Assembly (NCBI RefSeq): GCF_002205895.1
Contig: NZ_NJDE01000023.1
Coordinates: 1-55,411 of the forward strand
Direction: 5' to 3'
DNA: 55,411 nucleotides
Source of the DNA: Saccharibacillus sp. O23
Lineage (GTDB): Bacteria > Bacillota > Bacilli > Paenibacillales > Paenibacillaceae
Position numbers and translations under genes: made by a program. The first letter of the stretch is position 1. Every line of letters begins with the position of its first letter. The notes beneath the pieces were generated by a model. The model made no database searches and was not told the DNA's origin. It saw only the letters and a list, made by a program, of their open reading frames with translations. Shown here piece after piece: positions 20,413-30,400 of this stretch.

Positions 20413-20475
20413 TTCGCAATTATAAGCATCAAACGGACAGCAAATTCGGACGAACTCGCCGGGTTCCGGTTTAAA

Positions 20476-21021
20476 TTACGATCTTTTGGCGCCACGGCCT
20501 CCGCGTTTGGATTCCGTGTTTTTCTTGATGGAAGAAATTCTTTCTTCGCTGTCCTTAAGGAAACGAGTCAATTTATCATCGAACGAAGGCTTACCGAACG
20601 CGGGCTTGCTACCGAATCCAGGTTTACCGCCAGGAGGTCTCGAAGGTCTGCCGCCGCTTGGGCCGCGATCACGGTTAAATCCACCGCCGCCACCGCCGCT
20701 GAAGCGTTCTCCGCTACCGCCACCACTTGGGCCACGATCTTGTCTAGGCGGACGAGAAGATGGTGCAGGCGCAGAGCCAGCCGGTCTGTCCACGGTTTGC
20801 TTGATGGACAAGCCAATCTTGCCATCCTTGTCTACGTTAATGACTTTAACCGTCACGACATCGCCGATCTTCAGGTGGTCATTCACGTCTTTTACGTAGT
20901 TGTCGGCGATCTCCGAGATGTGAACGAGACCCGTGACACCTCCGGACAAATCCACAAATGCTCCAAAATGCGTGATGCCTGTCACTTTGCCCTCTAATTT
21001 GGTGCCCACTTCAATTGCCAT
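20476..21021 (-). CDS. yabR: S1-domain RNA-binding protein, YabR-like, with RGG-rich tail
   Basis: A 181-residue protein with one N-terminal S1 domain (about 3-75: GKVTGITHFGAFVDL, GLVHISEI, VKVINVDKDGKIGLSIKQ), related to general stress protein 13 and polynucleotide phosphorylase S1 domains. Residues 80-150 are a disordered Gly/Pro/Arg/Ser-rich region with repeated DRGPSGG, and the C terminus is basic. It probably binds RNA or ribosomes. GGGAGG lies 13 bases before the ATG, a little far. A strong own promoter precedes it. Confidence 0.88.
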   Translation of the reverse strand: MAIEVGTKLEGKVTGITHFGAFVDLSGGVTGLVHISEIADNYVKDVNDHLKIGDVVTVKVINVDKDGKIGLSIKQTVDRPAGSAPAPSSRPPRQDRGPSGGGSGERFSGGGGGGFNRDRGPSGGRPSRPPGGKPGFGSKPAFGKPSFDDKLTRFLKDSEERISSIKKNTESKRGGRGAKRS

Positions 21022-21088
21022 AGAATAAAATGATCCTCCCTTAAAAATATACAGCCGGATCTGTCAAATTCCGGCCTGCGGTGATTTG

Positions 21089-21117
21089 ATTATAACGGAA
21101 GCGTTAACGCCGGTCAA
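21089..21117 (-). promoter_or_regulatory. yabR promoter
   Basis: Minus-strand TTGACC (21112-21117) and TATAAT (21089-21094) are 17 bp apart. A GCCGGA/TCCGGC hairpin lies in the short leader before the gene. Confidence 0.85.
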
Positions 21118-21147
21118 CAAACAAAACCGCATGAAACCGGGGAAAAA

Positions 21148-21537
21148 CTACTCTCCTCCGCCTTCTCCGGTCACCTTGATCGGGATCTCTTCCGGTTTAT
21201 ACATATTGTATTCTTTGCGTGCGATTTCCGAGACATATTCCGGATCTTGCAGACGTTTGATTTCCGCTTGCACGTCGCTCAGTTTGGCTTGGGTTTCGGC
21301 TTTGACGCCCTGGCTGGCTTCGAGCTGCGAAGATTTGTTCGCGATGGCGGTCGATTGGCCGATCCATGTATACCCGCCCCAAACGAACAGCACGAGCATC
21401 AAGACGGCCCATAAGCGCAGGCGCTTTTTCCCGCTCTGCTGCCGATTCGAAGACGTACGACGGACCTCGGTCCGGGCCTGCTGTTTTCGTTCAGTCTGTT
21501 GTTTGTGAGTTTGTTTTGCTGCGGAAGTCGCTCTCAT
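21148..21537 (-). CDS. divIC: cell division protein DivIC/FtsB
   Basis: A 129-residue septum protein that works with FtsL and DivIB at the division site. The basic cytoplasmic N terminus (1-40) precedes one membrane segment (about 43-61, LWAVLMLVLFVWGGYTW). An extracytoplasmic coiled coil (about 68-100) leads into the conserved DPEYVSEIARKEYNMYKPEEI. AAGGAGG lies five bases before the ATG at 21537. In sporulating relatives yabP and yabQ lie just upstream; here the gap holds only a promoter. Confidence 0.92.
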   Translation of the reverse strand: MRATSAAKQTHKQQTERKQQARTEVRRTSSNRQQSGKKRLRLWAVLMLVLFVWGGYTWIGQSTAIANKSSQLEASQGVKAETQAKLSDVQAEIKRLQDPEYVSEIARKEYNMYKPEEIPIKVTGEGGGE

Positions 21538-21679
21538 GGAACCCTCCTTCACCGGATCAGACCGGCTGTTATGTATGATTACGGCTGCGAGCCGCTGCGT
21601 TTTCGGGAAAAAGAAAATCGGCGCACGGCTCCATTATCTTTATCGGTATGTAAGCAGGCATGCTGGATAGAGCGCCGGA

Positions 21680-21709
21680 ACTATAATTTTTCGACAAAAA
21701 TCCGGTCAA
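21680..21709 (-). promoter_or_regulatory. divIC promoter
   Basis: Minus-strand TTGACC (21704-21709) and TATAGT (21680-21685) are 18 bp apart, about 140 bp before the start. The 304-bp gap 21538-21841 contains this promoter, the rqcP terminator and no gene. Confidence 0.65.
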
Positions 21710-21795
21710 TAGTCTTTACTGCCTAACTCCTCGACCTATCTTAAACATTAACACAAAAAAGTCGCGGCTGACGCGGAAAAATCGAAAATCGTAAA

Positions 21796-21830
21796 GCAAA
21801 AAGACGTTTTTGCCGAAGCAAAAACGCCTT
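21796..21830 (-). terminator. terminator downstream of rqcP
   Basis: On the minus strand a GGCGTTTTTGC-TTCG-GCAAAAACGTC stem is followed by TTTTT. Confidence 0.85.
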
Positions 21831-21841
21831 GGTTTGCGAGA

Positions 21842-22120
21842 TCAGAAGTCGAATCCCTCTTCGCGAGGAATCGGCTCTTCTTTCACGACGGTATACATGC
21901 CTGCGGCTTCGTCCTTGCGGGTCGTATCGGCAATGCGTTCGACGCGAACGGTGACGAGCTTCTGGCCGAACTGCACGGTAATTTCATCGCCGATTTTCAC
22001 CGAAGCGCTGGGCTTGGCCTCGCGGCCGTTGATCAGCACGCGCCCTTGTTCGGACACGTCCTTCGCCACGGTACGCCGCTTGATCAGCCTGGACACTTTC
22101 AGGAATTTATCGACACGCAT
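21842..22120 (-). CDS. rqcP: S4-domain ribosome quality-control factor RqcP (YabO)
   Basis: A 92-residue S4 RNA-binding protein. The S4 fold covers nearly the whole chain (MRVDKFLKVSRLIKRRTVAKD, then GRVLINGREAKPSASVKIGD). In B. subtilis RqcP works with RqcH in adding alanine tails to nascent chains on stalled 60S-like subunits. No Shine-Dalgarno precedes the ATG, which begins two bases after the hup stop, so translation probably depends on termination of hup. Confidence 0.9.
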   Translation of the reverse strand: MRVDKFLKVSRLIKRRTVAKDVSEQGRVLINGREAKPSASVKIGDEITVQFGQKLVTVRVERIADTTRKDEAAGMYTVVKEEPIPREEGFDF

Positions 22121-22122
22121 AA

Positions 22123-22395
22123 TTACTTAACCGCGTCTTTGAGTTTGTTGCCCGCTTTGAAAGCAGGAACGCTCGATTCCGGAATCGTGATCGGCTCGCC
22201 CGTTTGCGGGTTGCGGCCCGTGCGGCCTGCGCGCTTGCGAGTTTCGAACGTGCCGAAACCGATCAGTTGAACTTTGTCGCCGGCAGCCAGAGCTTCGCTC
22301 ACGCCGTCCATGAAGCCGTTCAGTACCGCTTCGACTTCTTTTTTGCCTACGCCGCTTTTTTCCGAGATGCTGTTGATCAGTTCTGTTTTATTCAT
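22123..22395 (-). CDS. hup: HU-type nucleoid protein
   Basis: A 90-residue histone-like protein that binds and bends DNA. It begins MNKTELINSISEKSGVGKKE and has the family signature GFGTFETRKRAGRTGRNPQTGE (split here: GFGTFETRKRAGR and NPQTGE), the DNA-gripping beta arm. GGAGG lies ten bases before the ATG at 22395; an ATG three codons earlier is too close to it. Paenibacillaceae carry HU between mazG and rqcP, unlike B. subtilis. Confidence 0.95.
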   Translation of the reverse strand: MNKTELINSISEKSGVGKKEVEAVLNGFMDGVSEALAAGDKVQLIGFGTFETRKRAGRTGRNPQTGEPITIPESSVPAFKAGNKLKDAVK

Positions 22396-22679
22396 TGGTT
22401 TCATTCCTCCCAGGATTTTAAGGTCGCGTCTTCCCGCTCCCCGCAGGGAACAGAGCGCTCAATAATAATGATAAGCGGAGCACGGGGATATCCCTTGCTG
22501 CCGCGATTATCCGTTCGTCGACTTGCCGAATCGGCAGAGGCTTGACTCGACGGCATCGGCACGCTGTCGATTCCGCTGCCCGTTTCGCTCGGCCGTTCGC
22601 CTAACGCCGTCCCTTATCCCTCATATTCTGGATATCGGTCCGGATTCCTGTTGGGCGATCGGCCGCTTTGAAAATTTTG

Positions 22680-24158
22680 TCACTCCGCGGTTTTGGCTTC
22701 GTTCCAAAGCGCGTCCATCTCTTCGAGCGTGCTCTCCCGAGGCGATCGGCCTTGTTCGCGCAGCCGGTCTTCGATATAACCGAATCGGCGTCTGAACTTG
22801 AGGTTGACCAGAGACAGCGCTTCTTCCGGATCGATATCGAGGAAGCGCGCGGCGTTGACCGCGGAGAACAACAAATCGCCCAGTTCCAGCTTCAACGATT
22901 CGGAATCGGCCCCCTCGGCCAATCCCTGCTTCAGTTCGCCCAGTTCTTCTTCGATCTTGGCGAACACGCTGGAGATCTCTTCCCAGTCGAATCCGACTTT
23001 GGCCGCCTTCTTCTGAAGTTTGTAAGCTTTCATCAGAGCCGGCAGATCTTTCGGCACGCCGTCGAGCTGCGAAGCTTCCGCTTCGGAGAGGCCTTTGCGC
23101 TTCTTCTCCTCGGCTTTCATGGCGTCCCAGTTCTTGAGCGCTTCTTCGGCGTTTCCGGCCGCTTCGTCGCCGAAGACGTGCGGATGGCGGAACAACAGTT
23201 TCTCGTTCAGCCCGCGAATGACGTCGTACACGGTGAACGTGCCGACTTCTTCTTCCATTCGGGAATGGAGCATGACTTGCAGCAGCAGATCGCCCAGTTC
23301 TTCGCGCATGTGGTCCGGATCGTCTTCGTCGATCGTCTCCAGCACTTCGTAAGTCTCTTCGATCAGATTCTTGCGAAGCGAAGCATGCGTCTGCTCGATG
23401 TCCCACGGACAGCCGCCCGGACTGCGCAGGATCCCGACGATCTCGTGCAATCTGGCGAAACTTCCCGAACGCAGCGAGTCGTCGTCGCTTCGGGGTATGT
23501 AGACCAGCGAAAGATTGCCGTACCCTTCCAGCCGGTCAAGCTCGAACAGCGGAACGCGCAGGATCTGCTCCTCGCCCTCCACGCCGAGCGCATGTCCCAC
23601 GACGACGGGATGATCGTCAGGATACACTTCCATCAATCCGAGTTTAACCTCGGAAGCGGTAAGCGAATCGTAGACCTGACCGATCAGCGTATGCAGGGAA
23701 GGACGGATATGCTCCGCCGTCACGTCGGAAGAGTCCAACAGTTGGAACCCTTCGATCGGATCGAAGCCCAGCCGAACGAAAGCTTGGTCGAGGAAACTCT
23801 CCCCGCCCAGCACCTTCAGCGGGATTCCCGCTTCCTGCGCGTATTCGCGCAGCAGCAGCACGGTCTTCTCCGCGACCATCGGATGTCCGGGAACGGCGTA
23901 CACCAGCTCGCCGGCGCTCCCCAGCTCGATGACCCGACGGGCGATCGTCTCGTAGACGTCGCCGAACGAGTCGTTCTGTTCGTAGATCGAATCGAACGAT
24001 TCGAACGAAATCCCCGCTTCGGCGATTCGGTCCATCACCGGATGTTCCTTGGTTCGCACGTATACGCGCTTCTCGCCCTGAAGAAGTTTCCATATGCCCA
24101 GCGTCAGTTGATCCGGGTCGCCCGAACCCAGTCCGACGACCGTAATACCGCTACTCAT
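22680..24158 (-). CDS. mazG: YabN: tetrapyrrole methylase domain fused to MazG pyrophosphatase
   Basis: A 492-residue two-part protein. The N-terminal SAM-dependent tetrapyrrole-methylase-like domain (about 1-215; TVVGLGSGDPDQLTLG, PGHPMVAEKTVLLLR) precedes two MazG regions (about 225-330 and 370-475). The first has EETYEVLETID and REELGDLLLQVMLH, the helical EExxE metal site that hydrolyses NTPs to NMPs and pyrophosphate. Length matches B. subtilis YabN (489). GGAGAGGG precedes the ATG at 24158. The job of the methylase part is unknown in this family. Confidence 0.9.
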   Translation of the reverse strand: MSSGITVVGLGSGDPDQLTLGIWKLLQGEKRVYVRTKEHPVMDRIAEAGISFESFDSIYEQNDSFGDVYETIARRVIELGSAGELVYAVPGHPMVAEKTVLLLREYAQEAGIPLKVLGGESFLDQAFVRLGFDPIEGFQLLDSSDVTAEHIRPSLHTLIGQVYDSLTASEVKLGLMEVYPDDHPVVVGHALGVEGEEQILRVPLFELDRLEGYGNLSLVYIPRSDDDSLRSGSFARLHEIVGILRSPGGCPWDIEQTHASLRKNLIEETYEVLETIDEDDPDHMREELGDLLLQVMLHSRMEEEVGTFTVYDVIRGLNEKLLFRHPHVFGDEAAGNAEEALKNWDAMKAEEKKRKGLSEAEASQLDGVPKDLPALMKAYKLQKKAAKVGFDWEEISSVFAKIEEELGELKQGLAEGADSESLKLELGDLLFSAVNAARFLDIDPEEALSLVNLKFRRRFGYIEDRLREQGRSPRESTLEEMDALWNEAKTAE

Positions 24159-24256
24159 TGCCTTACCCTCTCCTTCCGCTGCACCTCGCATTTTACCACT
24201 ATATCACGGGTTTCGGCGAATTGCGAATCCAAAATGCGCACAAGCGTTCCCGCACG

Positions 24257-24310
24257 CAAAAAAAGAGCGGGACCCGGCAAAATCGGTCGCTTTCGGGCCT
24301 GTCCGGGTCG
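24257..24310 (-). terminator. possible terminator between the flippase gene and mazG
   Basis: Minus-strand GACCCGG pairs with CCGGGTC across a 25-nt loop; seven Ts follow after a six-base gap. The geometry is imperfect. Confidence 0.4.
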
Positions 24311-24351
24311 CCGAACCCGGCGGCGGCGAAGGCTTCTCCCCCGAAGCCGCT

Positions 24352-26175
24352 TCAGTTCTCGCGGCGAAGGCGCCGCGCCAGAGCGGCGAGTCTCGCGCCG
24401 CCGGGCAGGGCGGACAGCTCCGCGTCCGATACCGCGCGGGTATAGACCAGCGCGGCGGCGAAGGCGAGCACGCCCGCGGCGACGCCGGCGACGCTCGTCA
24501 AGAGCGCGCCCGCGCGGCCGCCCAGTCCCGCGGCGGAGAGCAGCCCGCCGCACAGCAGGCGGGCGGCATAAGCGGCCAGCGCCGTCAGCCCCGCCAGCAG
24601 CAGGGGCTGAAGCAGCGCAGCGCGCGCGCCGCCGCGCAGCCCGGTCAACCGGGCGAGCAGCAGGACGCCGAGCAGCGCGGCGACCATGTACGAGATCGCG
24701 CCGGACAAAGCGGCGCCGGAGATGCCCATCTGCGGCACCAGCAGCAGATTGAGGGCCAGCTTCAGCGCGGCCGAGACGAGCAGGAACAGCGCGGGGGCGC
24801 GGACGGCGCCCATGCCTTGCAGCAGCGCGGCGGACACGATGCCGAGCGTGCCGCCCGCGGCGGACAGCGCGGTCCAGCGCAGCGCGTCCGTGCCCTGCGC
24901 GTCGGCGTACAGCATGACGTTGACCGGTCCGGCCAATACGGCGAGACCGGCGGAAGCGGTCAAGCCGAGCAGCCACAGCCAGCGCAGCGCGATGCCCGCG
25001 GACGAAGCGATCCGCGCTTCTTCGCCCCGCGCTTTGGCGTCCGCGATCGCGGGCAGCAGAAGCGTGGACAGCGAGGTCGCCAGCATGAAGACGAGCTGGA
25101 CGAGCGGGATGCCGCGATTGTAGATGCCGAACTGCTCCATCGCCTCCAGATCGCCCCAACCCGCGCCTTGAAGCAGCCGCGGCACGGTCAACGTATCGAC
25201 CAGCCCCAGCAGCGGCTGGGAAAGAGAACCGACGAATACCGGAACCGCGTAGATCAGCAGCAGCTTGATCCAGCCGCGGGTTCCCGACGCGGAGCGGCGG
25301 GGACCGCCGTCCAGGCTTTCGTCCTGCGATCGCCGAGCCGAATCGGCGCTTTCGCCTTCGCGAAGATCGTTCTCGCCCGGGCGCGCCTCCAGAACGCCGC
25401 CGCTTCGGGCATTCCCGGCGTCGAATCCGCCGGAAGCTTGTTCGCGCCCGAAGGCTGCCTCGGATGCTTCGGCCGCTTCCAGCCGCGTCATGCCGGCCGC
25501 CGGCTCCAGGCCGGCCTTACCGGCCCGCGAACGCGCGTAGCGCCGCCAGAACAGCAGCATGACGCTCAGCCCCGCGATGCCGCCCGCAAGCGATCCGAGC
25601 GCCGCGCCCGCGGCGATCCGCTCGTCGGAAGCCCCGGCCGCGCTCAAAGTCAACAGCAGCGCCACCATGACGCCGACCCGCATGATCTGCTCGGACACCT
25701 GCGAGATCGCCGTCGGCAGCGCCTGCTGCATGCCTTGGAAGAAGCCGCGCATCGCGGCCATCGGCGGCACGACGAGCAGCGCGAGCGACACGGCCCGAAG
25801 CGGCAGCAGCGTATGTTCGCTGCCGATCCAGCGCGAGAGCATCGGCGCGAGCAGCCACATCGCCAGCGCCATGACGAGCCCCGCGGAGCAGGCCGTCAGC
25901 AGGCCCGCCCGCAGCACGCGGCGCGTGCCGCGTTCGTCGGCGTTCGCCGTCCGCTCGGCCACGTATTTGGAGATGGCCGCGGGCAGCGCGGCCGTCACGA
26001 ACACGGCCAAGAACGTATAGAACGAATACACCGTCGTATAGATCCCGAATACGCCGTCTCCGCCGATATTTTGCAGCGGAATCTTCTGGATCGTGCCGAT
26101 CAGCTTGGACAGAATAGCTGCCGTTCCGAGAATAAAAGCGCCTCGGAGCAGTCCCGACGACTTGGACGTTTTCAT
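24352..26175 (-). CDS. MurJ/SpoVB-like lipid flippase (YabM type)
   Basis: A 607-residue polysaccharide-transport membrane protein of the MOP superfamily with about 14 membrane segments. The start GAFILGTAAILSKLIGTIQKIPL and GGDGVFGIYTTVYSFYTF are typical of YabM/SpoVB/MurJ proteins that move lipid-linked wall precursors. A long hydrophilic, Glu/Ala/Gly/Arg-rich loop at about 214-300 splits the two halves; B. subtilis relatives have a much shorter loop. GGAGG precedes the ATG. In B. subtilis spoVT lies between mfd and this gene; here it does not. Whether it is a general MurJ-like flippase or a vestigial sporulation one cannot be told. Confidence 0.88.
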   Translation of the reverse strand: MKTSKSSGLLRGAFILGTAAILSKLIGTIQKIPLQNIGGDGVFGIYTTVYSFYTFLAVFVTAALPAAISKYVAERTANADERGTRRVLRAGLLTACSAGLVMALAMWLLAPMLSRWIGSEHTLLPLRAVSLALLVVPPMAAMRGFFQGMQQALPTAISQVSEQIMRVGVMVALLLTLSAAGASDERIAAGAALGSLAGGIAGLSVMLLFWRRYARSRAGKAGLEPAAGMTRLEAAEASEAAFGREQASGGFDAGNARSGGVLEARPGENDLREGESADSARRSQDESLDGGPRRSASGTRGWIKLLLIYAVPVFVGSLSQPLLGLVDTLTVPRLLQGAGWGDLEAMEQFGIYNRGIPLVQLVFMLATSLSTLLLPAIADAKARGEEARIASSAGIALRWLWLLGLTASAGLAVLAGPVNVMLYADAQGTDALRWTALSAAGGTLGIVSAALLQGMGAVRAPALFLLVSAALKLALNLLLVPQMGISGAALSGAISYMVAALLGVLLLARLTGLRGGARAALLQPLLLAGLTALAAYAARLLCGGLLSAAGLGGRAGALLTSVAGVAAGVLAFAAALVYTRAVSDAELSALPGGARLAALARRLRREN

Positions 26176-26207
26176 GCCGCGACCTCCTTTCCCGCCGATT
26201 TCAGGCT

Positions 26208-26238
26208 CAAAAAAATAGCGCGTATGCCCGCGCTATTT
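26208..26238 (-). terminator. terminator downstream of the foldase lipoprotein
   Basis: On the minus strand AATAGCGCG-GGCATA-CGCGCTATT is followed by TTTTT. Confidence 0.85.
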
Positions 26239-26301
26239 CGAAGGGTGCCTTCGCCTCGCCCCTGTACGAGAGCGCAGGCACCGTATAATGCTGCAAAATC
26301 C

Positions 26302-27414
26302 TCATTTGCCGTCCGTCTTGGTCTCCGTCGAAGTTCCGGCTTCGCCCGATTCGTCGGTCGCGGCGCCTTGATCCGGCGTCGCCGCTTTGTCGGCATCGTC
26401 CGTAACCGCGCCGTCCGTCGAAGCGTCTCCGGCAGCCGGCGTTTCTTCGTCCACGAATTCTTCTTTGCTTTTCGTGACTTTCGCCAGCTCGTTCTCCATG
26501 AACGCGCTCAGTTTCTCGGAAGCCAGTTCTTTGCGGATCTTCTCTTTCACTTCGTCGGTCAGCGTATCCGTTCTGGATTCGACTTTGATGACGTGGTAGC
26601 CGTAATCCGTTTTGACCGGATCGCCGACGACGCCGATCTTCTGTTCCATAGCCGCTTTCTTGAACGGCTCTACCCATTGGCTGACCGCGGCGTCTTCGTA
26701 CAGGCCGCCGTTCGAAGCCGAACCCGGATCTTCCGACATTTCTTCCGCGACTTTCGCGAAATCTTCGCCGCCGTCGATCTTGGCTTTGGCTTCTTTGGCC
26801 AGTTTGAGCGCTTCGGCGTCGGTACGTTCTTTGCCTTCGGCGTCTTTGAGTCCGATCAGCACGTGACGAACGCTGGCCGTCAGGTACGTTTCTTTGTTCT
26901 CGTCGAATTTCTTCTGAATATCCGCGTCCGTGATGCCGGATTCGTAATACTCGGCCGCCACGAACGATTTCACCATATAATCGCGAATTTGGGCTTCGGT
27001 CACGCCCGCTTCGTCCATAAGCGTTTGAAGTTGCTCTTTTTGGTCGGCGTCGCCGAAGCTTTTCTTCATCCACTCTTCGGCTTGCTTCGTGCCGGCTTCT
27101 TTCTGCTCGGCCGTCGCTTTGTTGTTCAGATATCCGTATTCGATCTGGATATCGAGCATGTAGTTCTTGAAGTCGCTGACTTCCTTATACGCGGCATAAT
27201 CCGGTCTAAGGAATCCGAAGACATTCAGATCGTTGTTGAACTGCTCCTCGGTAATTTGTCCCCCGTCGTACGTAGCCAATACTTTGCTGTCGTCGTTGAC
27301 TTTCGCGGTATCGTCGGCTTTATCGCCGCAGGCCGCGAGTACGGAGAAAGACAACACCGCTACCGCCCCGAGCGATGCCAGTTTTCCCCATTTTTTATGA
27401 CTTGACTGCATCAT
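26302..27414 (-). CDS. PrsA/SurA-like peptidyl-prolyl isomerase lipoprotein
   Basis: A 370-residue extracytoplasmic foldase. The signal peptide ends at the lipobox LAAC with C29 as the lipidated residue. SurA-N-like helices (about 55-170, with GQITEEQFNNDL) precede a parvulin PPIase domain (about 178-275: VRHVLIGL, DFAKVAEEMSEDPGSASNGG, DYGYHVIKV). The C-terminal 60 residues are disordered and Asp/Ala/Thr-rich. ATG at 27414 has GGGAG six bases upstream and overlaps the mfd end by 20 nt, so it is translated from the mfd transcript. The frame is open to 27570 but that extension has no signal-peptide logic. Confidence 0.88.
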   Translation of the reverse strand: MMQSSHKKWGKLASLGAVAVLSFSVLAACGDKADDTAKVNDDSKVLATYDGGQITEEQFNNDLNVFGFLRPDYAAYKEVSDFKNYMLDIQIEYGYLNNKATAEQKEAGTKQAEEWMKKSFGDADQKEQLQTLMDEAGVTEAQIRDYMVKSFVAAEYYESGITDADIQKKFDENKETYLTASVRHVLIGLKDAEGKERTDAEALKLAKEAKAKIDGGEDFAKVAEEMSEDPGSASNGGLYEDAAVSQWVEPFKKAAMEQKIGVVGDPVKTDYGYHVIKVESRTDTLTDEVKEKIRKELASEKLSAFMENELAKVTKSKEEFVDEETPAAGDASTDGAVTDDADKAATPDQGAATDESGEAGTSTETKTDGK

Positions 27415-30400
27415 GAAGTTCTCCCTTCGATTTGAACGCTTCTTGTAAGGCGTCCAGAACCCGTTCCAGCGTCTCGAGACGCTCGGATTCCGGCATCCCC
27501 TTGCCCCGGATCGTAAACGCAAGCGGCGTGCCCTGTTTGAATTGTACACTTCTTTCGAACTGATTTCCAATCTCCGCGAGCTTGGCCGGGTCGGCCGCTT
27601 TCTCCTGACCCTCGTGGAAAGCGACGGTAAAGTCGTCTCCTTTGCGCGCGATGCTCTCGATGCCGTACATCCGTCCGTAGATCTTGAAGCGGGCGACCTG
27701 CATCAGGCGCACGACGGCTTCCGGCAGTTCGCCGAACCGGTCGAGCAGCTCGTCTTCGAGCTCGAGCACTTCTTCGAACGTCGTGGCCGCGGCCACTTTC
27801 TTGTAGATCTCGATCTTCTGGATGCTGTCGTAAATATAATCGGACGGCAGGTAAGCGTCGATCGACAGGTCGATCATCGTGCTCCAGTTCTTGTCGTCCG
27901 CCGGCGCTTCGCCCAGCATCGAGATCTTGCGTTTCTGGATTTCTTCGGCCAGCATCTGCGAATAGAGATCGAAACCGACCGACGCGATGAAGCCCGACTG
28001 TTCCGCGCCGAGCAGGTTGCCCGCGCCGCGGATCGACAAGTCGCGCATGGCGATCTTGAAGCCGGAGCCGAGCTCCGTGAACTCTTTGATCGACTGCAGA
28101 CGTTTCTCGGCGACTTCGGTCAAGACCTTGTCTTTTTGATAAGAGAAATACGCATACGCGATCCGGTTGGAACGTCCGACCCGGCCTCTCATCTGATAGA
28201 GCTGCGACAGGCCCATCTTGTCCGCGTCGTGCACGATCAGCGTATTGACGTTCGGAATGTCCACGCCGGTCTCGATGATGCTGGTGCTGACGAGCACGTC
28301 CGATTCGCCTTCCAAGAAGTCGAGAATGGTGCGCTCCAGCTCCTGCTCCGTCATCTGGCCGTGACCCACGCTGACGCGCGCGTCCGGCACGAGATCGGAG
28401 ATCTCCGCCGCTTTTTCGTGGATGCCCTGCACCCGGTTGTACAGATAATAGACCTGACCGCCTCGGGCAAGCTCCCGTTCGATCGCTTCGCGCACGAGCG
28501 TCGGGCTGTATTCGACCACGTAAGTCTGCACCGGGAAACGGTTCTCCGGCGGCGTCTCGATGACCGACAGATCGCGCACGCCCAGCATGGACATATGCAG
28601 CGTGCGCGGAATCGGCGTCGCCGTCAGCGTCAGCACGTCCACGTTGGTCTTGAGGCGCTTGAGCTTCTCTTTATGCGTCACGCCGAACCGCTGTTCTTCG
28701 TCGACGATCAAGAGACCGAGGTCTTTGAACACGAGGTCCTGCGACAAGATGCGGTGCGTGCCGATGATGATATCGATCGTTCCCTGTTTGACGCCTTTGA
28801 TCGTCTCGTTCTGCTCTTTGCGCGAACGAAAACGGCTGAGAACGCCGATGCTGAACGGATACCCTTCGAAACGTTCGCGGAACGTCTCGTAGTGCTGCTG
28901 CGCCAAGATGGTCGTCGGCACGAGGATCGCGACCTGTTTGCCTTCGATCGCCGCTTTGAACGCCGCGCGGATCGCGACTTCCGTTTTGCCGTAGCCCACG
29001 TCTCCGCACAGCAGGCGGTCCATCGGACGGCTCATTTCCATATCCTGCTTGATCTCTTCGATCGCCCGCAGTTGGTCGCGCGTCTCTTCGTACGGGAACG
29101 TGTTCTCGAACTCGTGCTGCTCCGGCGTGTCTTTGTCGAAACTGTAACCGGCCGAAGCTTGACGTTCCGCGTACAGTTTGATCAGATCGTCGGCGATATC
29201 CTGCACGGAAGAGCGGACTTTCGTTTTGACTCTGGTCCATTCGTTGCCGCCGAGCTTGTAGACTTTCGGTTCTTTGTCTTCGGCGCCGACGTATTTCTGG
29301 ATCAGATCGATCTGCTCGATCGGCACGGACAGCTTATCTCCGCCCGCGTACATGATATGCATGTAGTCTTTATGGATGCCGGCGACTTCGAGCGTGCCGA
29401 TGCCCAGATACTTGCCGATCCCGTGGTTCTGGTGCACGACGTAATCGCCGACTTTCAGTTCGGTGTAGCTTTTGATCCGTTCGGCGTTGTCGATCTGCTT
29501 GGTGCTGCTGCCTTTGCGCATCTTGCGCTGCTTCTGCGCGAACAGCTCGCTCTCGGTGATGACGATCAGATGCGCGGACGGCAGTTCGAAACCGCCTTGG
29601 AGATGGCCTTTCATGATCTCCGGCGCTTCGATCTCGTAATCGTCCAGCACGCGGCGAATCCGCTCGGCGCGTTCGTCGTCGCCGGCCAGCATGATCACCC
29701 GCATATTGGATTTTTTCCAGCGTTCCATCTCGGCTTTGAGCACGTTCATCTGGCCGTGGAAATCCTGCATGGTCCGGCTGACCACATTGACGACCTGACC
29801 CGGATGGGTACGCGGAATCTGGCGGACGAACAGCGACAGGAACAACGTCTGGAACGGACGATGATAGATCGACTCGTCGCCTTCCAGCGCCAGCGGCAGA
29901 TCCGGCAGGCTTTTGCCGCTCTGAAGCAGATGCAGGTTCCATTCGGCCTCGTCGCGTTCGAGCTGCGCCGCGGTGTCGAGCAAACGCGAAGGTTCGTCCA
30001 TCAGCAGCAGCGTATTTTCCGGCATATAGTCGTACAGCGTGCGGTTCTCCGGATAGATCAACGAGACGTATTTGTACATCTCCGGGAAATGCACCTGCTC
30101 GCGCAGCATCTCGATCTCCCGTCCGATCTCCTGCTGCAAAGCGGCTTTGGCTTTGCGGTCGGTCATGCGTTCGAGCTGTTTCTCCAAGCGCACGGCCGTG
30201 AGATCGGCCGCTTTGCGCATCCGTTCGCCGCTCGCGATCAATTCTCGGCTCGGCAGAATGCGGACGCTTTTGACTTTGTCGATCGAACGTTGGTCGTTCG
30301 GATCGAAAGTGCGGATCGAGTCGACTTCGTCGTCGAACAGTTCGATCCGGTAAGCGAGCGCGGACGTCATCGGGAAAAAGTCGACGATGCCGCCGCGCAC

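Noticed and set aside
20159..20475. tRNA genes expected after yabR
   Set aside because: B. subtilis has tRNA genes here, but no cloverleaf with a GTTC-type T-loop was found in this gap or elsewhere in the window.
24155..25159. A minus-strand Arg/Ala-rich frame overlapping the flippase gene
   Set aside because: It is an alternative frame of a very GC-rich gene, with composition typical of a frame shift rather than a protein.
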